This document shows, piece after piece, positions 1 through 5,754 of a stretch of 5,964 nt of DNA. The notes under the pieces were generated by a model. The model saw only the letters and a program-made list of their open reading frames with translations. It made no database searches and had not been told where the DNA came from. How positions within the stretch are numbered: the first letter of the stretch is position 1; each line of letters opens with the position of its first letter. The stretch lies in assembly GCA_003563755.1 (NCBI GenBank), contig PWUB01000022.1, positions 1 through 5,964 on the forward strand, in the 5' to 3' direction. This DNA comes from Clostridia bacterium (GTDB lineage Bacteria > Bacillota_E > SLMV01 > PUMD01). The position numbers were made by a program, and so were the translations under genes.

Positions 1-287
1 ATCCCCACCCAGTAGTGCCGGCCCGGGCCTTCAGCCGCCCACTTCACCAACTTGGCCTGATGCTCCAGTTCTTCGTCAACCTTCTCCCCCAGGGCCACGT
101 CAGCGGCGATACTCACGCCTGCACCCTCAGCATACAGGTCCGGGATGACGCCGCCCATGGTCGGTGGTTGGGGGTAAGGATAATCGTCGTGCTTGACGAA
201 CAGGTGCCCCTCGCCCACAACCGCACGCACGTTGTCCAGCATGATATCAACGATGAACTCGTAGCGTGCATCGCCGGTGCAAACCAT
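1..287 (-). CDS. unrecognised protein downstream of the metal ABC permease, N-terminal 95 residues (gene runs off the left edge)
   Basis: The frame opens with ATG at 287 and stays open to the window edge, so only the N-terminal part is visible. The start is supported by a GGGGG ribosome binding site 7 nt upstream, and it lies 4 nt after the stop of the ABC permease, so it is probably the last or a later gene of that operon. The visible protein begins MVCTGDARYEFIVDIMLDNV, is soluble, and has no signal peptide or membrane segment. Around residues 28-43 it is rich in His, Tyr, Pro and Asp (HLFVKHDDYPYPQPP); this is followed by GGVIPDLYAEG and then a helix-like stretch, VDEELEHQAKLVKWAAEG, with HYWVG at the edge. 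The order (basic/aromatic patch, G-x-x-PD, short strand, amphipathic helix, aromatic strand) loosely recalls the PD-(D/E)XK nuclease-like fold. The acidic catalytic residues expected after PD are not convincing, so this is a weak guess and no function is assigned. Confidence 0.72.
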   Translation of the reverse strand, partial: MVCTGDARYEFIVDIMLDNVRAVVGEGHLFVKHDDYPYPQPPTMGGVIPDLYAEGAGVSIAADVALGEKVDEELEHQAKLVKWAAEGPGRHYWVG

Positions 288-291
288 GGAA

Positions 292-1143
292 TCACCCCCG
301 TTCACCGTGCGAAGACGACTGGACGCAAAAGCTTCCCCTGCGCGATACGATGAGGGCTAGCAGAAACACCGCCGCAGCCAACAGCACGACCGTGGCACCG
401 GCCGGCCAGTCGACATGGTATGATATTCCAATGCCGACCACCACCGACAGGAGCCCGACCGCGAGGGCACAGGGCACCATGGTGCGGTGACTGTTGCACA
501 AAAGGCCCGCGGTGGCGCCGGGAATCACCAGTAGGGCCGATGCCAGTATCACGCCCACTAACCTCACCGAAAGGATCACGGTCAGGGCCAGGGCGACGAG
601 AAGGCCGTAGTGCAGGACGCCGGTATTGATGCCCTGGGACCGGGCCATGTCCTCGCTGAGGATCAGCAGAAGCAGCTGCCTGAAGGATGCCAGGACGAAG
701 ACAGAAACCAGAGCTGCAACCAGGGTCATGATCTGGATGTCACGGGTGGAAACAGCCATGATATTACCGAACAGGTAGCTGAACAGCTCTCCGAAGAATC
801 TACCCCGTGAGGTGCTGATCATCAAGACACCAAGAGCCATGGATGAGGAAAAAGCCACGCCTATCGCTGCATCCACCTGGAAGGGTCCCCGGCGGGCAGC
901 GGCGCCCACGAGCAGAGCCATGGCCACGCTGAATACCACTCCCGGTATGAAGGGATCAACACCCATGGCCACCCCGAGGGCAAGGCCCCCGAAAGCCGAG
1001 TGCGCGATGCCTGCTCCCACGAACGACAGGCCCTTCTGGACCACGAAAAAGGACAAAAGCGCGTTCACCGACGCGATGATCATACCGGCATACAGGGCGT
1101 GTCGCAGAAACTGGTGGCGAAGGACTGCATCGATGAGCTCCAT
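292..1143 (-). CDS. metal ABC transporter permease, ABC-3 (ZnuB/MntB) family
   Basis: This 283-residue, very hydrophobic protein is the membrane channel of an A-I type metal importer. It has the family's usual length, with roughly eight hydrophobic segments spread over residues 15-270. Family landmarks include the N-terminal stretch around residues 36-52 (QKGLSFVGAGIAHSAFGG), where ABC-3 permeases carry a conserved K/R-x-x-S-x-x-G-x-x-x-x-H-x-x-x-x-G pattern, and the cytoplasmic coupling region near residues 162-172 (LSEDMARSQGIN). A further conserved helix, LVGVILASALLVIPGATAG, lies near residues 196-214. Its ATG is 3 nt after the stop of the ATPase gene, indicating translational coupling. 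The C-terminal tail (after about residue 267) is basic and probably cytosolic. Zinc rather than manganese is favoured only because of the partner binding protein; the permease itself does not decide the metal. Confidence 0.95.
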   Translation of the reverse strand: MELIDAVLRHQFLRHALYAGMIIASVNALLSFFVVQKGLSFVGAGIAHSAFGGLALGVAMGVDPFIPGVVFSVAMALLVGAAARRGPFQVDAAIGVAFSSSMALGVLMISTSRGRFFGELFSYLFGNIMAVSTRDIQIMTLVAALVSVFVLASFRQLLLLILSEDMARSQGINTGVLHYGLLVALALTVILSVRLVGVILASALLVIPGATAGLLCNSHRTMVPCALAVGLLSVVVGIGISYHVDWPAGATVVLLAAAVFLLALIVSRRGSFCVQSSSHGERG

Positions 1144-1146
1144 GGA

Positions 1147-1869
1147 TCACACTCTCGTCTCAAGTCCTCTACGTGCAGATGTCGAGTTTGCAGTTGGCAT
1201 GCTGTCTCCGTCAACGTGGATCGCCCGGTCCAGCTGAGACACCAGCTCCGCATCGTGAGTGGCCATCACGACCGCAGTCCTCCCATCAGCACAGAGACTG
1301 CTGAGTGCATCTGCGATCCGGGAATGCGCGCTGGGATCCAGGGCAGCCGCAGGCTCGTCGAGCAGCAGAAGCTCGCTGCCTCCCGCCAGGAGCATGGCCA
1401 AAAGAGCGAGCTTCTTCTGGCCTCCGGACAGTGCGCCGGCCGGAAGGTGCCACGATGATGTGGCCAGCCCAACCTTCTGCAAAGCATCACGGACCTGGTT
1501 GTCCTCGGAGGACGGGGTAGGCCCCTTGATGAACGTGCCTCGGAGCAGTCCCAACTTCACGAGATCGAAGGTCAGGACCGGATAGCTACGGGGAATGCTG
1601 ATGTCCTGGGGCAGATATCCGGTGTGACCGTGGAGGCGGGTCCGGATCTCGCCGCACTCGGCTCTGACGTAGCCCAGGATGGCCCTGAGGAGGGTAGTCT
1701 TACCCCCACCGTTGGGTCCTACCAGACCCACCATCTCCCCCCGGTGCACGTCCAGGCTGATATCGCTCAGAACACGTCGCTTCCCCAGGCTCACCGACAG
1801 GTTGGCGACGCTCAGTATCACCGTGTTGTCCCTATCATGTCGGCACCCATGGCCAACCTCTGTCATCAC
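1147..1869 (-). CDS. metal ABC transporter ATP-binding protein (ZnuC/MntA type)
   Basis: This is the 240-residue nucleotide-binding subunit that powers the importer from the cytosolic face. All catalytic motifs are present: Walker A GPNGGGKTT at residues 51-59, Q-loop glutamine 88 (YLPQ), signature LSGGQ at 147-151, Walker B LLLLDEP at 167-173, D-loop ALDP at 176-179, and switch histidine 205 (ATHD). The length is normal for the family. The start region overlaps the stop of the binding-protein gene. GTG at 1869 gives a 4-nt overlap, while ATG at 1866 overlaps by one base (TGATG); either is possible and the protein differs by one residue. The first 16 residues precede the conserved core and are poorly conserved in such proteins. 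The C-terminal 20 residues after the H-switch region are polar and carry no recognisable regulatory domain. Confidence 0.96.
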   Translation of the reverse strand: MMTEVGHGCRHDRDNTVILSVANLSVSLGKRRVLSDISLDVHRGEMVGLVGPNGGGKTTLLRAILGYVRAECGEIRTRLHGHTGYLPQDISIPRSYPVLTFDLVKLGLLRGTFIKGPTPSSEDNQVRDALQKVGLATSSWHLPAGALSGGQKKLALLAMLLAGGSELLLLDEPAAALDPSAHSRIADALSSLCADGRTAVVMATHDAELVSQLDRAIHVDGDSMPTANSTSARRGLETRV

Positions 1870-2801
1870 GGCTGTGCGGTGAGGGCATCCGCCAGGCTCT
1901 GTGCATTGCTCCGCAGGAGCTCTAGGTACGATCCTGGTCCCGATGGGCCGCCACCGATGGGGTCCAGCTCCAGCACAACGGCATCGATCTCGTCAGCGAG
2001 GGCCTCCGCCAGCATTGCTCCGTGACCTCTCGTGGTAGTCACGACACTTATACCCTCTGCCCTTGCCGTATCAACCAGGGTGCCTATCTCCCTTGGCCCG
2101 CATTCGTGTCCGGGTGTCTCCTCAAGCACACCCACCTGCCAGAGCCCATAGCGTCCGGCAAAATGAGACCAGGCAGGGTGGTCCGCAATGAAACCTCGAC
2201 CCTGTACATCAGCGAACATCTCCTGTATATCTTCATGAAGCTCCGTTAACTCGGAACGGAACTGATGTGCATTGGAACGAAACTGTGGGGACTCTTCGGG
2301 ATGCAGGTCCGAGAGAAAGTCGGCGATGAGGGGAGTTACTCGGTCCCTGACCAGCAACGGATCAAGCCATATATGCGGGTCTAACCACTCCGTATCCTCG
2401 TTCCCGGAGATGACCTGGCGCAGCGCAGGTATGAGCCTGACCTGGATGCAATCTTGTGAGCTCACATCAAAGGCCAGCTCCGCCCAGTCGTCCAGTCCCC
2501 CGCCCACCCTTACCAGGAGATCAGCATCGCTGACTTCCCCCAGGGTGGATGGAGATATCTCGTGTAAGTGAGCACTGCCGCCGGGAGACAGCAGAGTGAT
2601 GACGTGAACGCTGTCTCCTCCCACCGCACGCACAATGCAGCTGAGAGGGTGAATAGAGGTTACAACCCGGATGGTACCATCATGCTGATCGGGTGAGTCG
2701 ACAGGCAGACGTCGGCTCAGGCCGTAGGCGAACAGCAATACCAGCGGTATGGATACGAGGATGAACAGGATTATCCTGTGCTTGTGCAGCGTACTTGACA
2801 C
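1866..2801 (-). CDS. metal ABC transporter solute-binding protein, zinc-type A-I family (ZnuA/TroA-like)
   Basis: This 311-residue extracytoplasmic receptor captures a divalent metal for the ABC importer. Residues 9-27 form a hydrophobic N-terminal signal or anchor after a basic start (HKHR). There is no lipobox cysteine, so it is either cleaved or stays anchored by this helix. The mature part begins near residue 43 (TIRVVTSIHPLSCIV), typical of the family. Likely metal ligands are His78 or His80 (SAHLHEISPST, in place of the usual DPHxYEPTP), His143 (DPHIWLDP), His208 (ADHPAWSHFAGRYGL) and Asp280 (ELDP). Histidine at the third position is the zinc/TroA pattern, whereas manganese receptors such as PsaA have glutamate there. 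No His-rich loop is seen. The C-terminal lobe (GHECGPREI at 231-239, TTTRGHG at 255-261) is atypical. The GTG start is fixed by AAGGAGGG 8 nt upstream. Zinc is inferred, not proven. Confidence 0.93.
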   Translation of the reverse strand: MSSTLHKHRIILFILVSIPLVLLFAYGLSRRLPVDSPDQHDGTIRVVTSIHPLSCIVRAVGGDSVHVITLLSPGGSAHLHEISPSTLGEVSDADLLVRVGGGLDDWAELAFDVSSQDCIQVRLIPALRQVISGNEDTEWLDPHIWLDPLLVRDRVTPLIADFLSDLHPEESPQFRSNAHQFRSELTELHEDIQEMFADVQGRGFIADHPAWSHFAGRYGLWQVGVLEETPGHECGPREIGTLVDTARAEGISVVTTTRGHGAMLAEALADEIDAVVLELDPIGGGPSGPGSYLELLRSNAQSLADALTAQP

Positions 2802-2809
2802 AGAGCAGA

Positions 2810-2817
2810 CCCTCCTT
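2810..2817 (-). promoter_or_regulatory. ribosome binding site of the solute-binding protein gene
   Basis: On the minus strand this reads AAGGAGGG, close to the ideal anti-Shine-Dalgarno complement, and lies 8 nt before the GTG at 2801. It decides the start in favour of GTG, since no ATG lies nearby in frame. Confidence 0.85.
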
Positions 2818-2822
2818 CCATC

Positions 2823-2834
2823 GATAGCACTATC
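2823..2834. promoter_or_regulatory. small inverted repeat upstream of the metal ABC operon, possible operator
   Basis: GATAGCACTATC is a 5-bp inverted repeat around a 2-nt centre, with the flanks partly extending the symmetry (TCG on one side, CGA on the other, offset by one base). It lies in the 65-nt gap between larA and the importer, just upstream of the ribosome binding site, where a Zur- or DtxR-type metalloregulator would be expected to act. It does not match a consensus I can recite with certainty, and such short palindromes arise by chance. Confidence 0.25.
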
Positions 2835-2866
2835 CGAAAGAAGAAGGGAATATCCTACGGCTGTTT

Positions 2867-4174
2867 TCAGTCATCACCCTCAGCGAAGCGCGGCAGAACA
2901 CCGCTGGCATCGGGCACTACGAGGATTCTCAATGCCTCCCCCGACGACCGGCACTCCTCCATGCTTATCCGCACAACATCTGGAAGGGACAGATCACCGT
3001 CGCTGGGGACCCCCAGGGGGCGGAGGAATGCCTTGCGTACCTGTTCCGGCTGCATTTCTGAAACCAACCAGGTGGGGTGCTGCTTCACGACCCGGGCCAG
3101 GGCGGCGGCTTTGTGCCCGCCCAGTTCGAAGTGATCCTTCAGTCGCCCGAGCACGTCATCAGGACCCGCCGCATTGCCGATCCATGTCGAGAACACGGGG
3201 TTACCGTAGCCCTCCTCGCAGCGAGCAACGAGCACGATCGGCGCCCCGGGTAAGGCGAACCGCTGCGCGCTGTCGAGGGCTTTCTGTGCTTGATACAGGT
3301 TCAAATCCTTGGGGTGTCCGCCAGCATCGGCGACAACCAGGTGGGCCGGCTCATCCACATCCACGCGACTGATGCGGTCAACATGGTCGCAGGCCATGCG
3401 GTGGGCTGCGATGGGATCCCCACTGGCTGCATAGCATACATGCCCCCCTGCATCCAGCACCACGTTGAGGATGAAAGATACCGGCACCAGGTCCATGACG
3501 GAATCGATATCCTGGCGTACCGGGTTTCCCTCGATGATGCCCGCGGCCGCCGTGCGGCGGCTGATCATGCTGTGATTGGCAGCCACCGTCTCCTGTCCGC
3601 ATAGTCCCGGCAGGACGGCCTTGAGACCACCGGAAAACCCTGCGAAGTAGTGATACTCCACATTGCCGAGCAGGATAAGGTGGTCGACGCCTGCCGCGTG
3701 CCTGGTGAGATGAACAGGTGTTTGCATCCTCGTCAGACCCAGGAACACGGTATCTGCGGGATCACTATCAACGCACGCGATCCTATGTGCGAGCTCATCT
3801 CCCACGGTGGCCACATGCTCATCCCTGCTCTGTCGACGGTGAATGCCCAGTGCAAACATGATCGTTATGTCATCGTCGGTCACTCCAGCCCGATTGAGTC
3901 GGTCGATGACCATGGGAAGTATTCTTCGCGACGGCAGCGGCCGGGTGACGTCGCTGGTTACGACACAAACAGTGTCTCCGCGGTTAACTATGTCTTGCAG
4001 ACGCGGTGAGAATGCGGGTTCATCCAGGGCCTTTGCGACCACCTCTTCTTCCGAGGCGAACGAGCTGGTTTTCATCGATCCCCTGGAGATCTCGGTGGTG
4101 CTGATTCCGCCTGTGATGGTAAGGGTGAGCCGCGTATCGCCGTATTTCAGAGTATGCTGCGGTTCGGAAATCAT
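2867..4174 (-). CDS. larA: LarA-family nickel-dependent racemase/epimerase (lactate racemase homologue)
   Basis: This 435-residue cytosolic enzyme belongs to the family that racemises or epimerises 2-hydroxy acids by hydride transfer, using a nickel-pincer nucleotide bound to a lysine. Its length matches the family. Visible motifs are DVTRP at residues 75-79, ALGIHRR at 108-114 (His112), EYHYFAGFSGG at 173-183 (His175), Lys185 in GLKAVLPG, and His201 in AANHSM. They correspond to the catalytic and nickel-binding residues described for Lactobacillus plantarum LarA (His108, His174, Lys184, His200). The C-terminal half carries VVADAGGHPKDLNLYQAQKA at 280-299, also typical. ATG at 4174 is favoured because residues 9-20 (LKYGDTRLTLTI) match the usual N-terminal strand. 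It starts 4 nt after a small ORF. The cofactor genes larB, larC and larE are absent here. The substrate cannot be told from sequence, since the family includes enzymes for lactate, malate, aryl-lactate and sugar acids; the symbol denotes the family, not proven lactate specificity. Confidence 0.93.
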   Translation of the reverse strand: MISEPQHTLKYGDTRLTLTITGGISTTEISRGSMKTSSFASEEEVVAKALDEPAFSPRLQDIVNRGDTVCVVTSDVTRPLPSRRILPMVIDRLNRAGVTDDDITIMFALGIHRRQSRDEHVATVGDELAHRIACVDSDPADTVFLGLTRMQTPVHLTRHAAGVDHLILLGNVEYHYFAGFSGGLKAVLPGLCGQETVAANHSMISRRTAAAGIIEGNPVRQDIDSVMDLVPVSFILNVVLDAGGHVCYAASGDPIAAHRMACDHVDRISRVDVDEPAHLVVADAGGHPKDLNLYQAQKALDSAQRFALPGAPIVLVARCEEGYGNPVFSTWIGNAAGPDDVLGRLKDHFELGGHKAAALARVVKQHPTWLVSEMQPEQVRKAFLRPLGVPSDGDLSLPDVVRISMEECRSSGEALRILVVPDASGVLPRFAEGDD

Positions 4175-4178
4175 CTAC

Positions 4179-4328
4179 CTACCCGAGGTGATTCTGCAGG
4201 CTTCTTACCCGGAGACGAAGCTCCTGCATATCCTTCGCCGTGAGATTGTCCTTCTCGTCTGCATAACGCGAGCTTACCCACTCAAAGAGATCCCTCAGCT
4301 CTTTCAGGAGGGCAGTCTTTTTCACCAT
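4179..4328 (-). CDS. small hypothetical protein, 49 residues, between selC and larA
   Basis: The frame starts with ATG at 4328 and ends with TAG at 4179-4181. The product begins MVKKTALLKELRDLFEWVSS and ends LRLRVRSLQNHLG. It is highly charged, with two predicted amphipathic helices (about residues 4-20 and 30-47) separated by a polar DEKDN turn; there is no Cys, signal peptide or membrane segment. AAGGA lies 10 nt upstream of the ATG, and an in-frame TAG just upstream excludes a longer form. The stop lies 4 nt before the larA start, so translation is probably coupled, and the tRNA 3' end is 39 nt upstream with no terminator between. I recognise no family. The helical, charged character would suit a small binding or adaptor protein, but that is inference. 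Confidence 0.68.
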   Translation of the reverse strand: MVKKTALLKELRDLFEWVSSRYADEKDNLTAKDMQELRLRVRSLQNHLG

Positions 4329-4367
4329 GTTCTATCCGTCCTTTCCGTGTCCGATGAACTGAAGGAT

Positions 4368-4467
4368 TGGCGGGAGTATGTGGGAATCGAACCCACCGCG
4401 GATAGGGTCTGCCTACCCGCCAACGGATTTGAAGTCCGCGGGCGGCACCAGCCATCCAACTACTCCC
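4368..4467 (-). tRNA. selC: selenocysteine tRNA (tRNA-Sec, anticodon TCA, CCA encoded)
   Basis: This is a 100-nt tRNA including an encoded CCA (4368-4370), and it reads UGA as selenocysteine. The anticodon TCA is at 4430-4432 in loop CTTCAAA, closed by a 5-bp stem. The acceptor strand GGGAGTA at 4461-4467 pairs with TACTCCC at 4372-4378, and the discriminator is G (4371). The T arm has a 5-bp GTGGG/CCCAC stem and loop TTCGATT. The variable arm is very long: a 9-bp stem (4412-4420 with 4398-4406, one G-U pair) and a 5-nt loop. The D stem is long (about six positions, with one A-C mismatch) around the minimal loop TGGT. The long extra arm, TCA anticodon and compact D loop are diagnostic of tRNA-Sec. 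The eighth acceptor pair of bacterial tRNA-Sec is here a G-A apposition (4460 and 4379). It implies selA, selB, selD and selenoproteins elsewhere in the genome. Confidence 0.97.
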
Positions 4468-4506
4468 GCTTCACAGAGCATGGGCTCATCTCAATGACAC
4501 CCACAG

Positions 4507-4534
4507 TTTAAACGTTGAGTCCGCGGGTTGTCAA
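4507..4534 (-). promoter_or_regulatory. predicted sigma-70 type promoter for selC
   Basis: On the minus strand a perfect TTGACA (4529-4534) is followed after 16 nt by TTTAAA (4507-4512), a 4-of-6 match to the -10 consensus. Transcription would begin near position 4500, about 33 nt before the tRNA 5' end. The -35 box overlaps the TGA stop codon of the transporter gene. It may also drive the small ORF and larA, as no terminator is visible between them. Confidence 0.55.
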
Positions 4535-5670
4535 TTTTGCCGAGTGTCCCGGGGAACCGGACCCTTCCTGCCCCTGAAATGGTTCGCAATAAGCTCCGTG
4601 ACTAGGCCCCCGGCGAAACCCACACCGAGATTTGCCAGCACGCCCAGGGTCACGGTCACGGCCACGGTCAACCAGGTGGAGCGGGGAAGGCCCTGCGAGA
4701 ACTTGCCCAGCTCGATGCCCACCATCACCATCATCGCACCAATTATAGGTGCAGGAAAGGCGGTGAAAAGGTTGAGCAGCGCCGTACCGAAGAACAACCC
4801 CAGCACGACTTCCAGCAGTCCCTCAAGGATGTTGGCGCCCCCGGTCCGTGCTCCAAAATAGTATTGACTTGCCAGGCCGCCCGCACCGTGACACATTGGG
4901 AATCCTCCGAGCACCGAGGAACCGATGTTCATGATGCCCATGTTGAACATCAGTTGACGCTCCGTAACCTCACGTTCGGGGAAGTACTCACGCATCAATG
5001 CAACACAGGCTATGACGGCATTGGTGAGGGTCAGGGGGATTTGCCCGATGCCGCCCAGGAGGAAGCCTTTCCATGCGAGCCCAGGGTCTGGAAAGCTGAC
5101 CGACGGCAGGTAGAGGCCGGGGATGTGCCAGTCCAGGGTTCCCCGGTACACCATGACACCCAGTCCCAGGAGCACCACCACGAGCGCAGAGGGCCCTCTG
5201 CGCTCACCGCGGTTCATGTAGACTATGACCGCCAGTGCCAGCAGCCCCAGCCACCACATACCGTCTGTCATCATGGTTATGCCCGTCCATCCGAGGCTGA
5301 CTCCGAGGGCCAGCTGAATACCCCTGATGACCGGGGTCGGGGTATTGCTCAAAAACGCCTCTATGCGGCTCGAAGCACTCATGAGCAGCCAGAAGAGGCC
5401 CATGGAGAGGCCGGTGGCAGTGATGAGATCAGGACTCCATGAACCGGCGATCGCCACAGCTGCTATAGCCTTCATGGGCTGAAGGGGCATCGGCGCCCGG
5501 TATATGATGCCGGTGGCGATGTTTGTCAGGCCGAACACAAGCATGAACCGGGCTGGATGCATGCCGTTGACGGCCATAAAACCGATGCATATGGGCAGGA
5601 GCGTGCCCCAGTCGCCCATGGCACCTGACAGTTCTTTTAGGCTAAACTCAAAATCGCCCACTTTCACCAC
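4531..5670 (-). CDS. MOT1-family molybdate (or sulfate) transporter
   Basis: This 379-residue integral membrane protein, with roughly ten or more hydrophobic segments, belongs to the MOT1 group related to SulP anion transporters. Unlike full SulP transporters it has no C-terminal STAS domain, ending with a short basic tail (FRGRKGPVPRDTRQN). Typical signatures are GAMGDWGTLLP at residues 16-26, MPLQPMKAIAA at 61-71, GQIPLTLTNAV at 209-219, and GGFPMCHGAGGLASQYYFGA at 255-274. It would import molybdate, and possibly sulfate or tungstate, across the cytoplasmic membrane. GTG at 5670 is chosen because a GGGGAG site lies 9 nt upstream; a second GTG at 5667 is also possible. Molybdenum supply next to a selenocysteine tRNA fits enzymes such as formate dehydrogenase, but none is encoded here. 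Substrate preference within the family cannot be read from the sequence. Confidence 0.92.
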   Translation of the reverse strand: MVKVGDFEFSLKELSGAMGDWGTLLPICIGFMAVNGMHPARFMLVFGLTNIATGIIYRAPMPLQPMKAIAAVAIAGSWSPDLITATGLSMGLFWLLMSASSRIEAFLSNTPTPVIRGIQLALGVSLGWTGITMMTDGMWWLGLLALAVIVYMNRGERRGPSALVVVLLGLGVMVYRGTLDWHIPGLYLPSVSFPDPGLAWKGFLLGGIGQIPLTLTNAVIACVALMREYFPEREVTERQLMFNMGIMNIGSSVLGGFPMCHGAGGLASQYYFGARTGGANILEGLLEVVLGLFFGTALLNLFTAFPAPIIGAMMVMVGIELGKFSQGLPRSTWLTVAVTVTLGVLANLGVGFAGGLVTELIANHFRGRKGPVPRDTRQN

Positions 5671-5679
5671 GCAGACACG

Positions 5680-5685
5680 CTCCCC
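5680..5685 (-). promoter_or_regulatory. ribosome binding site of the MOT1-family transporter
   Basis: GGGGAG on the minus strand lies 9 nt before the GTG at 5670 and 12 nt before the alternative GTG at 5667, favouring the first. Confidence 0.65.
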
Positions 5686-5697
5686 GAGGCGAACAGC

Positions 5698-5731
5698 AAA
5701 AGAGCGAGCTTATTAGGTGATAGCTCGCTCT
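5698..5731 (-). terminator. rho-independent terminator-like hairpin after the CarD-family gene
   Basis: AGAGCGAGCT (5722-5731) and AGCTCGCTCT (5701-5710) form a perfect 10-bp stem around an 11-nt loop. On the minus strand the stem is followed by TTTT then GC, so the T tract is short. It lies 23 nt after the CarD stop and only 12 nt before the ribosome binding site of the next gene. It could therefore act as a terminator, a partial attenuator, or a 3'-end stabiliser. On the plus strand no T run follows. Confidence 0.65.
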
Positions 5732-5754
5732 GTGTACGCCGGGCTGAATCCCTG

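Noticed and set aside
4339..4366. Five-base pairing between AAGGA of the small ORF ribosome binding site and TCCTT just after the tRNA, a possible RNA switch
   Set aside because: Five pairs closing an 18-nt loop is too weak and too likely by chance to claim; no other supporting structure was seen.
4368..4467. tRNA-Sec gene as a mobile-element attachment site
   Set aside because: selC is a classic integration target, but there is no integrase, no direct repeat of the tRNA 3' end and no change in gene style around it.
4476..4487. GAGC/GCTC mini-hairpin in the selC leader
   Set aside because: Only four base pairs, with no T tract or conserved context; not evidence of regulation.
15..5716. Many open frames of 60-220 codons on the plus strand
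   Set aside because: They lie opposite well-supported minus-strand genes or the tRNA, show no family motifs, and are expected shadows in GC-rich coding DNA.
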